From: an uncultured Rhodospirillales bacterium
Lineage (GTDB): Bacteria > Pseudomonadota > Alphaproteobacteria > Kiloniellales > Kiloniellaceae
Direction: 5' to 3'
Assembly (NCBI GenBank): GCA_913060675.1
Contig: CAJXUS010000026.1
Coordinates: 1 to 56,472, forward strand
DNA: 56,472 bases
Shown piece after piece: positions 25,120 to 35,150 of this stretch. The position numbers and the translations under genes were made by a program. Under the pieces are notes generated by a model. The model was not told where the DNA came from and made no database searches. It was given only the letters and a program-made list of their open reading frames with translations. How positions within the stretch are numbered: the stretch's first letter is position 1; every line of letters begins with the position of its first letter.

Positions 25120-26487
25120 CTAACTGCCATACGCAATATTAGGCAACCATGTCACGATCTTTGGGAAGTAGTATATAAACGCAAGGCCCAAGACTTGGAG
25201 CAGGATAAAGGGTGCAACCCCTTTATAGATATGTGTGACTTTGATCTCTGGAGGGCACACGCCTTTTATGTAGAAGAGGGCAAAGCCAACTGGCGGTGTG
25301 AGAAATGAAGTCTGCAGGCATACGGCAAACAAAATGGTGAACCAGACCAGGTCAAAGCCAAGCCCTTGAACAACGGGAGCTACCAGAGGAAGAATGATCA
25401 GGGTAATTTCGACCCAATCGAGGAAAAATCCCAATAGAAATACAATAAACAAGATGGTTATCAGGACGCCATCCGGGCCAAATGGCAATCCGGTAAGGGC
25501 GTCTGAAATTACTTCATCTCCACCGAGACCGCGTAAGACTACTGAAAAAGCGGTGGCACCAACAAAGATCGCAAATATGAACGAAGCCGTTTTTGTGGTG
25601 GAGTAAAGTGTGTCTTTAATTACGCTAAAATTGAGACGTTTGTTTGCCGCGGCAAGCGCCATGGCACCGGCGGCACCCACACCAGATGCTTCTGTTGGGG
25701 TTGCAACTCCGGCAAAAATAGACCCGAGGACCAGCAAGATAAGACCTGCAGTTGGAAGTACTGCTTTTACAACATCCCAGGCAACGGACCAGTCAACCTT
25801 TACCCTGTCCTCTGAAACTGGAGCTACGGATGGCTTAAGGTAAGCCAAAACCAGCACATAAGTTACATACATCGCGCCGAGCATAATTCCTGGGAAGAAA
25901 GCGCCCATGAAAAGGTCGCCAACAGAGGCTTCGGGAGTTGCCAATCTATCTGCCATCAAAACAAGCATGATCGAAGGGGGGATAAGAATGCCGAGTGTAC
26001 CCGTAGCGCAGGCCGTGCCAACGGCAAGTTCTTTTGAGTAGCCACTACGCATCATTATTGGCAAGGAAAGCATGCCTAACAGGACGACGGATGCACCAAT
26101 AATGCCTGTGGTCGCCGCAAGAAGAACCCCTATGACAATGACGGTTACGGCGTAGCCTCCCCTTACGCCACCAAACAGTTTGACCATATTGGACATCAGT
26201 CGTTCTGCAACCCCTGACTGGTCCAGCATTATGCCCATGAATATAAACATAGGCAGGGCAACCAGGGTCTCGCTTCCGACCAGCCCCCAAAGTCTTTCAG
26301 GGACGAGACCAATTGAGCTCCCCCAGTCAAACCAGAGGTCAGCCCCGAACTGTTCTACCGAAATGATGCCGATAAATGTCCAAATAACAGCCGTTCCAGC
26401 CAATACCCAGGCAACAGGAAAGCCGCTAAATAAGAGTAATCCGAATGTTGCGAACATTCCGATGACGAAGATTGTTGTAAGCTCCAT
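25120..26487 (-). CDS. TRAP transporter large permease (DctM family)
   Basis: This 455-residue, highly hydrophobic protein is the large membrane subunit of a TRAP transporter (about 12-13 helices). LLFSGFPVAW near the N-terminus, ETLVALPMFIFMGIMLDQSGVAERL and PPSIMLVLMADR are typical. With the small subunit it imports carboxylates using the Na+ gradient. It starts two bases after the small permease stop, giving the order SBP - small - large on one transcript. The length suggests the larger-solute TRAP branch. Confidence 0.95.
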   Translation of the reverse strand: MELTTIFVIGMFATFGLLLFSGFPVAWVLAGTAVIWTFIGIISVEQFGADLWFDWGSSIGLVPERLWGLVGSETLVALPMFIFMGIMLDQSGVAERLMSNMVKLFGGVRGGYAVTVIVIGVLLAATTGIIGASVVLLGMLSLPIMMRSGYSKELAVGTACATGTLGILIPPSIMLVLMADRLATPEASVGDLFMGAFFPGIMLGAMYVTYVLVLAYLKPSVAPVSEDRVKVDWSVAWDVVKAVLPTAGLILLVLGSIFAGVATPTEASGVGAAGAMALAAANKRLNFSVIKDTLYSTTKTASFIFAIFVGATAFSVVLRGLGGDEVISDALTGLPFGPDGVLITILFIVFLLGFFLDWVEITLIILPLVAPVVQGLGFDLVWFTILFAVCLQTSFLTPPVGFALFYIKGVCPPEIKVTHIYKGVAPFILLQVLGLAFIYYFPKIVTWLPNIAYGS

Positions 26488-26489
26488 GC

Positions 26490-27119
26490 TTATTTCTCCC
26501 CTTCAGGCACACCGCCGTTTGAGTTTACGGAATGCGGAAAGTTGAAGAGCAAAGCAGTTACTTTTAACAACCGTGAACTGGCGGCCACCATTAATAATCC
26601 CATTGAAAAAGGAAGGAAGAATTTTAAAATCCATCTCATGGGGAGACCCCCAGGAGCTTGTGAGCGTTCTCCTTGCTCAAAAGAGCTCAAGGCATAAGGG
26701 GTTACTTCCCACAAGGCGATAATAAGGAATGGCATCAGCAAGAGAAGGATACCTAGCAGCTCGCACCAAGCTTGGGCCTTTAGCGAAAATCGCTCATGCA
26801 AAACGTCGACCCGAACATGATCATCGTGAACCAAAGTATAGGAAAGGCCAACCAGCCAGGCTGCACCCGCGAGATGCCACTGAACTTCTTCCAGCATCAC
26901 TGAACCTTGGGAGAATACATATCGTGCGATAACAGAATATAAAATAACGCCAACGGTTAGGATCCATAACCAGGAAAACAAGATACCAATGCGATCAACC
27001 AGGGCGTCGAGAGTGTCTGATAATGCCGTGCGTGGCAGCTCTGTATGGTGAATTATCTCATGTTCTATATCGGTTAAACTATGAGGGTGCTCCTCGGTTT
27101 TCCGAAATTTTTCTTCCAT
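26490..27119 (-). CDS. TRAP transporter small permease (DctQ family)
   Basis: This 209-residue DctQ-like subunit has four predicted helices: LFSWLWILTVGVILYSVIAR, the segment with HLAGAAWLVGLSYTL, LLGILLLLMPFLIIAL and FSMGLLMVAASS. The acidic and His-rich N-terminus (about 40 residues) is longer than usual. HDDHVRVDVL is the common motif between helices 2 and 3. It partners the large permease, whose gene directly follows. Confidence 0.92.
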   Translation of the reverse strand: MEEKFRKTEEHPHSLTDIEHEIIHHTELPRTALSDTLDALVDRIGILFSWLWILTVGVILYSVIARYVFSQGSVMLEEVQWHLAGAAWLVGLSYTLVHDDHVRVDVLHERFSLKAQAWCELLGILLLLMPFLIIALWEVTPYALSSFEQGERSQAPGGLPMRWILKFFLPFSMGLLMVAASSRLLKVTALLFNFPHSVNSNGGVPEGEK

Positions 27120-27184
27120 GTCAATTCTTCCCCATACATACGCTGTCTACGCACGACACTTTATCAGTTTTTTAAGCTTATGAA

Positions 27185-28252
27185 CTACTTGAGAAGCTCT
27201 GTTGGCAGGTAAGCATGATCATCCCAGATCACGTATTCTGCCTGAAATGCTTGCTGTGATTCCAGTGCACGTTTGAAGTCGGCATCGCCCGCAGCTTCTT
27301 CAGCAAGGACTTCATTTGTGATGCCTTTCAGCTGCTTCAATATTGGCATTGGGATCTTGCCAATATTGATGCCTTCGGCCGCAAGTTTGGTCAAAACAGC
27401 ACCATTTTTGTATTCGCCTTCAGCCAAACCACGAAGCACACCTGCTGTACAAGCTGATTCGATCAAAGCTTTTTGCGCTGGTGTTGTGCTTTTCCATTCG
27501 TCGCCATTAATCAGCATGTACTGTGCGGTGAAGGGTTGATGCCATCCTGGGAACAAGTTGTTTTTCACGATTTGATTGAAGCCAAGGATTTGGTCAATTG
27601 CTGGCATGGAAAATTCAGTCGCATCAATAGTACCTTTTTCCAAAGCCTGGAACAGTTCACCGCCCGGCAACATGGTCACAGAAGCACCAAGTTTTTCGAG
27701 AACTTTGCCGCCAAGACCTGCAAAGCGGATTTTCATGCCTTTGTAATCTTCCAGGCTTGTAATCGGCTCTTTGTACCAACCGGCTGTTTCTGGGCCGATG
27801 ATGCCGCAAAGCTGAGCATGTACGTTGAAGCCTTTATTAGCATAGACTTCCTGCAGCATTTGCTCGCCGCCGCCATAAAGATACCAACCTGCAAAGGCAG
27901 GAGGTTTTAGGCCGAATGGAACCGCGGCAAACAAGGGGAGGGCAGGGACTTTACCTTGGTCGTAACCGATCCAGGTATATCCTGCACTGACTTTGCCATC
28001 GGATACAGCTTGCAATATCTCAAACGGAGGCAGCAGCTCTTTTGGCTCATACACTTTAATTTTCAAAGAGCCATCACTGGCCGTGGTAATTTTGTCTGCA
28101 ACCCAAGCCGCAGGGGAGCCAAGCCCTGGAAGTTTAGTCGAGAATGCAACAGGCATTTTCCAGCGCAGGTCGTCTGCATGGGCTGCGCCGAAAGCGGATA
28201 GCCCTGCTGTGGCAATGGCTGCCGATAGAAGTAGATTTTTGATCTTTGACAT
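27185..28252 (-). CDS. TRAP transporter solute-binding protein (DctP family)
   Basis: This 355-residue protein has a signal peptide cleaved near AHADD, then the TRAP SBP fold. The conserved Arg is in MKIRFAGLGG, and EKGTIDATEFSMPAIDQILGF matches the subgroup that binds larger carboxylates (keto acids, aromatic acids, mannitol/chloroaromatic-type annotation). It captures substrate in the periplasm for the two permeases that follow. The GMC dehydrogenase 320 bp upstream on the same strand hints that the substrate may be its product or co-substrate. Confidence 0.93.
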   Translation of the reverse strand: MSKIKNLLLSAAIATAGLSAFGAAHADDLRWKMPVAFSTKLPGLGSPAAWVADKITTASDGSLKIKVYEPKELLPPFEILQAVSDGKVSAGYTWIGYDQGKVPALPLFAAVPFGLKPPAFAGWYLYGGGEQMLQEVYANKGFNVHAQLCGIIGPETAGWYKEPITSLEDYKGMKIRFAGLGGKVLEKLGASVTMLPGGELFQALEKGTIDATEFSMPAIDQILGFNQIVKNNLFPGWHQPFTAQYMLINGDEWKSTTPAQKALIESACTAGVLRGLAEGEYKNGAVLTKLAAEGINIGKIPMPILKQLKGITNEVLAEEAAGDADFKRALESQQAFQAEYVIWDDHAYLPTELLK

Positions 28253-28572
28253 AGGATGCCTCCCTTAGAGGTTCAAAAATAAATTACGCCTACCGCTCTG
28301 TCGAAATGAACGAAATCAAAGCAGTTGCTTAACGTATTCAGTGATGAAGGGGACTGATTGGTGGCTGACGAATGTTGGTTACGCCGAGGTCAGGTCTGTA
28401 CTGCCTGGGTAATTCTCTTTTTTCTATCGTAGCATTTCGTCCTTCAGCTTCCCTCATATTTTATTCAGAAAATAGGAATGAGTACTTGTAAACTTATGTG
28501 CTGATTTTATTTGGTTACTATTTGTAAGCTCCTTTTCTCGGTTAAATCTTGTGATCAACTTTAGATTGGGTT
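28253..28572. other. Intergenic region between GMC and TRAP genes
   Basis: This 320-bp gap should contain the promoter of the TRAP operon and the 3' end of the GMC transcript. It is AT-rich. I see no clear hairpin terminator, ORF or RNA gene. Confidence 0.5.
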
Positions 28573-30201
28573 CTATAAATTTCTGTCTGCAAGAATCATG
28601 TCTGCGGCTTTTTCCGCGATCATGATCACAGGGGAATTTGTGTTGCCGCTGGTTATCGTCGGCATGATGGATGCATCGGCGACCCGAAGTCCGCGAAGAC
28701 CGTGCACACGAAGTCGATCATCGACCACGGACATGTCATCTGACCCCATTTTGCAGGTACTTACGGGATGGAAAATGGTTGTTCCAATCTTACTGGCTGC
28801 TTGTGCCAATTCTTCTTCGCCATTGACGGATGAACCTGGAAGATATTCTTCGGTTTTGTACTTCCGTAATGCAGGCTGTGAAGCTATTTTACGAGCTAGG
28901 CGGATAGAATCTGCTGCGACCTGACGGTCGCCTGGTGTGGCGAGATAATTGGGTTGAATTTCTGGATGGCTAAAGGGATCGGGACCTTTAATGCTGACAT
29001 GGCCTCGACTTTCTGGCCTTAAATTACAAATGCTTGCGGTAAAGGCGGGAAAGTCGTGAAGGGGATCGCCAAATTTATCAAGGGATAGCGGTTGGACATG
29101 GAACTCTACATTGGGAGTTTCAAAAGCAGGGCTTGTTCGAGCGAATGCGCCGAGTTGGGAAGGGGCCATCGACATTGGTCCGCTGCGTGATAGCGCGTAT
29201 TCAAGCCCGATACCCATGCGTCCCAGCAGGCTGTTGGCGCGTTCGTTAAGCGTCGGTATCCCATCGACTTTGTAAATGCAGCGAAGTTGCAGGTGGTCTT
29301 GGAGGTTTTCACCAACGCCCTTCAGTTCATGTGCAAGATCTATCCCGTTATCTCGAAGGCGTTCTCCCCCACCAATTCCTGAAAGTTGCATGATCTGTGG
29401 CGATCCAATTGCTCCGGCGGAAAGCACAATTTCACACGTGGCATCTATACGTGCATCCCTATCACCCAAACATAAGTCAGCACCAGTCACGCGGCCTTCT
29501 TCGATGCATAATTTTTTCACTTGAGCATGAGTAAATACGGTTAAGTTTTGGCGGTTTTTAACTGGTTTGAGAAAGCCTTTGGATGTATTCCAACGCCAAC
29601 CCCGTCGCTGGTTAACATGAAAATATCCGCAACCTTCGTTATCGCCTCTGTTAAAGTCGTTGGTTTTGGGTATTCCAGCTTCTTCTGCAGCATCACGAAA
29701 TGCCTCAAGGACATCCCATTGTAAGCGTTGCTTTTCTACTCGCCATTCGCCACCTTCATGATGCATGTCGTCGGCAGTAACCGCTTGTTGATCTTCTGAT
29801 TTGAGGAAATAAGGCAGGACATCGTCCCAGCCCCAACCAATATTGCCGAGTTGCCGCCATTGGTCATAGTCTTGAGCCTGGCCACGCATATAGATCATAC
29901 CGTTGATGGACGAACAGCCACCGAGAACACGACCGCGCGGATAATTCAATGCGCGTCCGCCGAGGCCTGGCACGGGCTCGGTTTTAAAACCCCAGTCTGT
30001 ACGAGGATTGCCCATGCAATAGAGGTAGCCAACGGGAATATGTATCCACATGTAATTGTCTTTGCCGCCTGCCTCTAACAGAGCGACTTTGACACTTGGA
30101 TCCTCGGACAGGCGATTGGCCAGTACACATCCTGCGCTACCGGCCCCGACGATTACATAGTCGAATGTTCCAAGGTTTTTTATCTGGGAATCATTCTTCA
30201 T
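28573..30201 (-). CDS. GMC oxidoreductase (choline/alcohol dehydrogenase-like)
   Basis: The protein (542 residues from the ATG at 30201) is a full-length FAD-dependent GMC oxidoreductase. It has the N-terminal [22 protein letters not shown] loop, [18 protein letters not shown], the catalytic His in [10 protein letters not shown] and a closing [18 protein letters not shown] with the second active-site residue (Asn). It probably oxidises a small alcohol (choline-like, polyol or aromatic) to an aldehyde, passing electrons to quinone. A longer TTG start at 30243 is less likely. A LysR gene is divergent, and a TRAP transporter and iron alcohol dehydrogenase flank it. Confidence 0.93.
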   Translation of the reverse strand: MKNDSQIKNLGTFDYVIVGAGSAGCVLANRLSEDPSVKVALLEAGGKDNYMWIHIPVGYLYCMGNPRTDWGFKTEPVPGLGGRALNYPRGRVLGGCSSINGMIYMRGQAQDYDQWRQLGNIGWGWDDVLPYFLKSEDQQAVTADDMHHEGGEWRVEKQRLQWDVLEAFRDAAEEAGIPKTNDFNRGDNEGCGYFHVNQRRGWRWNTSKGFLKPVKNRQNLTVFTHAQVKKLCIEEGRVTGADLCLGDRDARIDATCEIVLSAGAIGSPQIMQLSGIGGGERLRDNGIDLAHELKGVGENLQDHLQLRCIYKVDGIPTLNERANSLLGRMGIGLEYALSRSGPMSMAPSQLGAFARTSPAFETPNVEFHVQPLSLDKFGDPLHDFPAFTASICNLRPESRGHVSIKGPDPFSHPEIQPNYLATPGDRQVAADSIRLARKIASQPALRKYKTEEYLPGSSVNGEEELAQAASKIGTTIFHPVSTCKMGSDDMSVVDDRLRVHGLRGLRVADASIMPTITSGNTNSPVIMIAEKAADMILADRNL

Positions 30202-30436
30202 TGGCTTTGACTTACTCTTAGAAACACTTAACCCAAACCTCAATCCGAACCTTAATTATTTGGCCCCTGATAACGAGCCTCTTACAACGGACTCTTGATG
30301 ACTAGCCATGCCGTATTTATCAGAAACTGGCAGCCTATAATTGATGTTTAAGGATGCCAGTATCATACACGATCAATTTTATCGCATGACAGTGCTGCTT
30401 ATTAATTATCATTAAAATGTGCATTTTTGATTTTGA

Positions 30437-30454
30437 GTGTGCTATTTTGCACAC
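30437..30454. promoter_or_regulatory. Inverted repeat abutting LysR start codon
   Basis: GTGTGC (30437-30442) and GCACAC (30449-30454) are perfect arms with a 6-nt spacer, ending exactly at the ATG at 30455. A further TGTGC lies at 30418-30422. This looks like a regulator-binding site, probably for autoregulation and for the divergent GMC gene. No ribosome-binding site fits between it and the ATG. Confidence 0.6.
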
Positions 30455-31369
30455 ATGATTACAGATAAGTTAAATTGGAATGATCTTCGTTACTTTGTTG
30501 AAGTTGCTCACAAGGGGCGGTTATTGACAGTGGCTAAGCGCCTTGGTGTCAATCATACAACGGTTGCGCGACGGATTACTGCATTGGAAAATGCGCTTGA
30601 AGTAAAGTTGTTTGAGCAAGATGAAAGTGGCTATCATTTAACGGAGGTGGGTGAAAACCTTTTGCCTTTGGCTCAACAGATGGAAGATATATCAGAGCTT
30701 GCAAAAGAACGCGCCCAACTTTCAGGACAATCTCTGTCTGGAAATATCCGGATCGGTGCACCAGATGGATTTGGTAATTCATTTCTGGCAGAACAAATAA
30801 CAGAATTTCTTATTGAGAACACGGGTTTGACGGTTGAATTATTACCTGTCCCGCTGACCCACAACCTTCTTAAAAGAGAGGTTGATCTCTATATTACTTT
30901 TGAAGAATCAACGAACAAGAATATCTTCTGCCGGAAGATTACGGATTATAAGCTTTACCTTTACACATCCAAAAAATTTATTGAGGCCAATAATATTGAT
31001 CTTAAAAATATTGACGAAATAACGAAGGCTCCCTTTGCGAGTTATGTTGACGATATTCTCTATACCGAGCATTTGAGTTTCAATAAGCACATCAAAAGTA
31101 ACCTGAATAATCAGTTCCAAAGTTCAACTTTTAATGCTCAGCAGCAATTTGTCGCCAACGGAGGTGGGGTTGGCGTTTTGGCTTATTATATGGCTTGTAA
31201 GGATCCTCGATTGGTTCCCGTGTTTACTAATCAGTACTCCTTCACGCGTTCTTACTGGCTGCAAACTCCGCTGGAGCTTCGCCGTTTGGCAAGTGTGCGC
31301 AAGCTGGAAAAAAAGATCATGACACAGGCCCGAAACGATCTATTCAAATTCATGCCAGAAGATATTTAG
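30455..31369 (+). CDS. LysR family regulator, divergent from GMC gene
   Basis: The protein (304 residues from ATG 30455) has an HTH with DLRYFVEVAHKGRL, VAKRLGVNHTTVARRITALE and LFEQDESGYHLT, then a LysR effector domain (about residues 85-300). The HTH belongs to the GcvA/DLRxF-type branch. It faces the GMC gene across about 250 bp. The start codon directly abuts an inverted repeat and lacks a ribosome-binding site, so translation may be leaderless or weak. A GTG at 30437 is the alternative start but would place the repeat inside the gene. Confidence 0.88.
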   Translation: MITDKLNWNDLRYFVEVAHKGRLLTVAKRLGVNHTTVARRITALENALEVKLFEQDESGYHLTEVGENLLPLAQQMEDISELAKERAQLSGQSLSGNIRIGAPDGFGNSFLAEQITEFLIENTGLTVELLPVPLTHNLLKREVDLYITFEESTNKNIFCRKITDYKLYLYTSKKFIEANNIDLKNIDEITKAPFASYVDDILYTEHLSFNKHIKSNLNNQFQSSTFNAQQQFVANGGGVGVLAYYMACKDPRLVPVFTNQYSFTRSYWLQTPLELRRLASVRKLEKKIMTQARNDLFKFMPEDI

Positions 31370-31428
31370 CAGAAGATATTCAAATGAAGATATAAAACTC
31401 AATACCGTCTCTTTTTAGTAGACATGGT

Positions 31429-32586
31429 CTACCACGCAGCTTGGTAGATTGAGAGGGCGTCAGCTTCACTGAGTTTTCTTGGGTTGTTGACCAGAAGTCT
31501 GGATTGGTTCATCGCATCACTTGCCAATCTTGGCAACATGTCCTGTGGAATATTCATTTCCCGAAGGGTCTGTTGTAAACCACAACGCTCTGATAGCGCG
31601 GCCATAGCTTTGCAGAAAGCTTCCGCACGCTCTTGGTTTTCTAGTTTTGCGAGTTCAGGAAAAGCGTAGGGGGCAATTTCGGCATAAGGTTTTGGGGCAA
31701 CTTTGGTATTGAAGCTCAATACATGGGGGAGGACCAGTGCATTTGAGAGCCCGTGAGGTATGTGAAAATGACCTCCAAGAGGGTAGGCCAGAGCGTGTAC
31801 TGCAGCCACCGGTGAATTAGCAAAGGCTTGCCCGGCAAGCATGGAACCCAACAACATGTCAGATCGTGCGTTTATGTCGGTACCATTGTGCACGGCTTTC
31901 TCTAACGATGCTCCCATCAGACGTAGAGCTTCTGTCGCCAAATTACGTGAAATTGGATTGTTATTTGGGTTGGCTGATGCAAAGGCCTCTATAGCATGCA
32001 CCATTGCGTCGATCCCGGTGGCAGCCGTGATGTGTGCAGGCAAACCAAGTGTTAGCTCTGGGTCTAAGAGTGCAATGTCTGGTAATATTACGGGGGATAC
32101 GACACCCATTTTTTCATTCGTCCCTGTTGTAACAATTGAGATAGGTGTGACCTCTGATCCGGTCCCCGCGGTGGTGGGTACAAGGATTAATGGTAGGCGT
32201 GGACCTTTGGCATTACCAACGCCATACACCTGTTCCAGTTTTTCGTTACCATAAGCCAGAAGAGCGACGAGTTTGGCAACATCAAGCGAAGAGCCGCCAC
32301 CCAACCCGACGATGGCTTCGGCGCCACACTCTATGGCTACTTCTGTGGCTTCAAGAACAATTTCTTCAGGGGGATCTGCACGGACATTGCTATAAAGCGT
32401 GGCTTCAACCCCAGAAGATTTAAGTGCTTCAAGGCTACGATCAACAATGTCAGTGGTTAGCATTCCGGGATCGGTTACCAACAGAATACGATTGCCGATG
32501 TGATCTTTGACGATGTCCCCGAGTTTGGAAAGCAAACCTGCGCCAAATCGAATACTGGCAGAAGTATTAAACGTAAACGGGTCCAT
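31429..32586 (-). CDS. Iron-containing alcohol dehydrogenase
   Basis: The 385-residue protein is a group III Fe-dependent alcohol dehydrogenase. It has GLGGGSSLDVAK (NAD-binding), PTTAGTGSEVTPISIV, and the metal ligands in ATGIDAMVHAIEAF and VHALAYPLGGHFHIPHGLSNALVLP (Asp plus three His). It interconverts an alcohol and aldehyde/ketone in the cytoplasm with NAD(H). Its place near a GMC dehydrogenase and TRAP importer fits catabolism of an alcohol-derived compound. Substrate unknown. Confidence 0.95.
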   Translation of the reverse strand: MDPFTFNTSASIRFGAGLLSKLGDIVKDHIGNRILLVTDPGMLTTDIVDRSLEALKSSGVEATLYSNVRADPPEEIVLEATEVAIECGAEAIVGLGGGSSLDVAKLVALLAYGNEKLEQVYGVGNAKGPRLPLILVPTTAGTGSEVTPISIVTTGTNEKMGVVSPVILPDIALLDPELTLGLPAHITAATGIDAMVHAIEAFASANPNNNPISRNLATEALRLMGASLEKAVHNGTDINARSDMLLGSMLAGQAFANSPVAAVHALAYPLGGHFHIPHGLSNALVLPHVLSFNTKVAPKPYAEIAPYAFPELAKLENQERAEAFCKAMAALSERCGLQQTLREMNIPQDMLPRLASDAMNQSRLLVNNPRKLSEADALSIYQAAW

Positions 32587-32747
32587 GTTTTTCTTCCTTA
32601 TACGGAAAGCAGGATATGCATTTTTATATTACGAAATGGGAACGGAGGTTCTTTAAGTAGAAGGTATTCTGAATAAAGATGTGGCGTCAAAGCCTACAGC
32701 GCTCAAGATGGGAATTTCAAGAGAAACTACCGATGTTATTTTGTTTT

Positions 32748-33461
32748 CTATTTTAGAATGAGAGCCGAAGCGGAAATGATAAGAATAACAGACAAACCCT
32801 GTTTGTACTTATTATCTGGGATATGATGGATTAACTTCTTGCCAAATAATGCGGAAATAATCGCAATGAAGATCAATCCAACTCCGGTAGAAAGATGTTC
32901 TGATCTCAGGATTTGATTATCGGAATAACTCCAAAGCTTCGTAATGTTCACGCCGAGGGCTGTCGCGGCCATCGCCCCGATAAAAGCTTGTTTTTCAAAT
33001 CCCATACGGTCCATGGCAAGAGCTTTAATTGGGTTGCCACTGCTTAAAAGGCCGGAAATAAATCCATAAGCAGCAGAAACCGAGACTGCTACGACAATTG
33101 TATGTGGCAGTTTTAAGCGCAGGCCGAACTGATTAATAATAACGCTCACAATAATAAAGCCGGCAAGTAATGGCTTTAAGGGAGCTGGATCTAACGTGGC
33201 CAGTGTTTCAGCTCCGAGCCAGGCAAAAGGAATGCTGCCAAGCGCGATAATCCCTGAAAGTCGCCAATTAATATCGTGTCGGTAGATATAGGCTTTGGTG
33301 AAAGTTGATGCCGTGAACAAAACCGTTGTGAGGGCTATACAGTCTTTTAAAGGAAGTAATAGTGATCCGAAAGAGAGAACGATAAAGCCACTGCCTAAAC
33401 CAAATACTGCTGAGACAAGCGACCCGCAAAAAGCGACGGCAAGAAATGCCAAGAGTTCCAT
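32748..33461 (-). CDS. TauE/SafE family membrane transporter
   Basis: This 237-residue integral membrane protein has the twin-half TauE/SafE architecture: FLAVAFCGSLVSAVFGLGSG at the start and a related PHTIVVAVSVSAAYGFISGLLSSGNP half after about residue 120. About seven to eight helices are predicted. Members export sulfite, sulfoacetate or other anions. It has no neighbours pointing to sulfur metabolism, so the substrate is open. Confidence 0.88.
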   Translation of the reverse strand: MELLAFLAVAFCGSLVSAVFGLGSGFIVLSFGSLLLPLKDCIALTTVLFTASTFTKAYIYRHDINWRLSGIIALGSIPFAWLGAETLATLDPAPLKPLLAGFIIVSVIINQFGLRLKLPHTIVVAVSVSAAYGFISGLLSSGNPIKALAMDRMGFEKQAFIGAMAATALGVNITKLWSYSDNQILRSEHLSTGVGLIFIAIISALFGKKLIHHIPDNKYKQGLSVILIISASALILK

Positions 33462-33669
33462 GTGTGTACTCTCCCAATATCATTAACTCCTCAATAGCCT
33501 CATTTAAGGAAGGCCTCAATGAAGTAATTTATTCCCCATCACTTTTTCTGTCTGTCTTTCCTGAAAGCTGTGATAAGGGGAATTAAGGCTTAAAAAATGA
33601 AGGCCTAAATGTAAAGGCGATCCAGAAATTGATGTGATTTCGCGGATGCAAAACTGAGGTAGTGGATTT

Positions 33670-34926
33670 ATGTGGGCTGCAATTCGGTCATCCTGGGCTC
33701 TGTTTATCGGGATGATTTTTCTGATGATCAGTAACGGCCTTTTGGCCACCTTGCTGACATTACGTGCCAGTGATCTGGGGTTTAGCGCATCAGGAATTGG
33801 CTTGATGCAATCTGCTTACCCTGTCGGATCTTTGCTTGGGTGCATAATTGCGCCGCGCCTAATCATTGGGGTCGGACATATCCGAACCTTTGCCGCCCTG
33901 GCTTCAGTGGCAAGCGTTTCTGCTCTTGTTCATCTTATTACGCATGATCTCTTGAGCTGGGGCGCGATGCGGTTGCTTTCAGGATTCTGCTTTTCAGGTT
34001 TGTATATTGTTGCTGAAAGCTGGCTAAATGGTCGTGCGGATAACAATACCCGCGGTAGCCTGCTTTCGATTTATTTCATCATTCAGACCGGTGGTGTAAC
34101 CATCGGGCAGTTACTGTTAAATTTATCCAGTCCCGAAGGTATTTTTCTTTTCATTTTGGTATCGATCCTCATTTCACTGTCTCTGGTGCCAATGTTAATT
34201 TCGGCAAGTGCGACGCCATCCTATGAATTGCCAGAGAGAATTACTTTTATTGAGCTTTTTCGGCTTTCCCCAATGGGGTTAACGGGAAGCTTTGTTAACG
34301 GGATTTCTCAAGGGGCTCTTTATGTTGCTCTTGCTCTATACGGTAGTGCCATTGGTTTTTCCAGTGGTGCGATTGGGACGTTGATTGGGTTCATGACACT
34401 TGGTGGTATGCTTTCTCAATTTCCAATTGGAAAGCTCTCAGACCGGATAGATAGGCGTTTGGTGATTGTCGGAGCGCCAGCCTTAACCATTCCAGTGTGC
34501 TATTATTTGGCAACGTTGGAGAACCCCCTTGATAACAGCGCTTTACTCTTTGGGATGGTCGCGGTGCTCGGGGCACTTATTTTGCCGCTCTATTCAATAT
34601 GTATGGCTCACATGAACGATTATCTGAAGCCCAGCCAAATGGTTGCGGCTAGTGGTACATTAGTGCTGATTTTAGCGGTGGGTATGGTCTTTGGTCCAAC
34701 TCTAGGCTCCGTTGCGGTTGAACATTATGGTCCAGAAGGTCTTTTTTACCTCCTTTCTATAACATCAGCTATTACAATTAGTACGGCTTTGTTTCGTCTT
34801 TGGAGTGGCCAACCTCGTGTGGATAGCCCGATTGCAGCGGTGGCCATGACGACCAACTTGACTCCTGAGGCTACGAATCTTTTCCCGAAAATCTCTACAC
34901 AAAACAGTAATAAGCCTGATGATTGA
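33670..34926 (+). CDS. MFS transporter (YcaD-like)
   Basis: This 418-residue protein has about 12 helices in two halves. The MFS motif A region GKLSDRIDRRLVIVGAP lies between helices 8 and 9. The N-terminus WALFIGMIFLMISNGLLATLLTLRASDLG resembles the YcaD group. The exported or imported substrate is unknown. About 30 C-terminal residues are polar and likely cytoplasmic. It stands alone before the Tad-type genes. Confidence 0.9.
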   Translation: MWAAIRSSWALFIGMIFLMISNGLLATLLTLRASDLGFSASGIGLMQSAYPVGSLLGCIIAPRLIIGVGHIRTFAALASVASVSALVHLITHDLLSWGAMRLLSGFCFSGLYIVAESWLNGRADNNTRGSLLSIYFIIQTGGVTIGQLLLNLSSPEGIFLFILVSILISLSLVPMLISASATPSYELPERITFIELFRLSPMGLTGSFVNGISQGALYVALALYGSAIGFSSGAIGTLIGFMTLGGMLSQFPIGKLSDRIDRRLVIVGAPALTIPVCYYLATLENPLDNSALLFGMVAVLGALILPLYSICMAHMNDYLKPSQMVAASGTLVLILAVGMVFGPTLGSVAVEHYGPEGLFYLLSITSAITISTALFRLWSGQPRVDSPIAAVAMTTNLTPEATNLFPKISTQNSNKPDD

Positions 34927-35044
34927 GTCCTCGAGTGTTGTGTCTATTTGTCGTTATCAAACTGAAATTCTTCATTTTATCTTAGGTGAAGGGTTTTTGT
35001 TTAAAATTGAATCTAAATTTGTCATATTTTTTAATGGCTTAGCA

Positions 35045-35059
35045 TTAAGTTATTCTTAA
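35045..35059 (+). promoter_or_regulatory. CtrA-like box upstream of Tad genes
   Basis: TTAA at 35045-35048 and TTAA at 35056-35059 are separated by exactly seven bases, the CtrA half-site arrangement (TTAA-N7-TTAA). It lies about 90 bp before the TadG-like start. CtrA controls pilus genes in several alphaproteobacteria. The stretch is AT-rich, so chance is possible. Confidence 0.55.
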
Positions 35060-35150
35060 GTGTTTAACTGCTATTGTGGCTACTAACTCCAGTATTTTGT
35101 AGTTTTGTCGTACGATAATTTTCACGGGGGTTTTTGAAAAAGGGCCTGTA

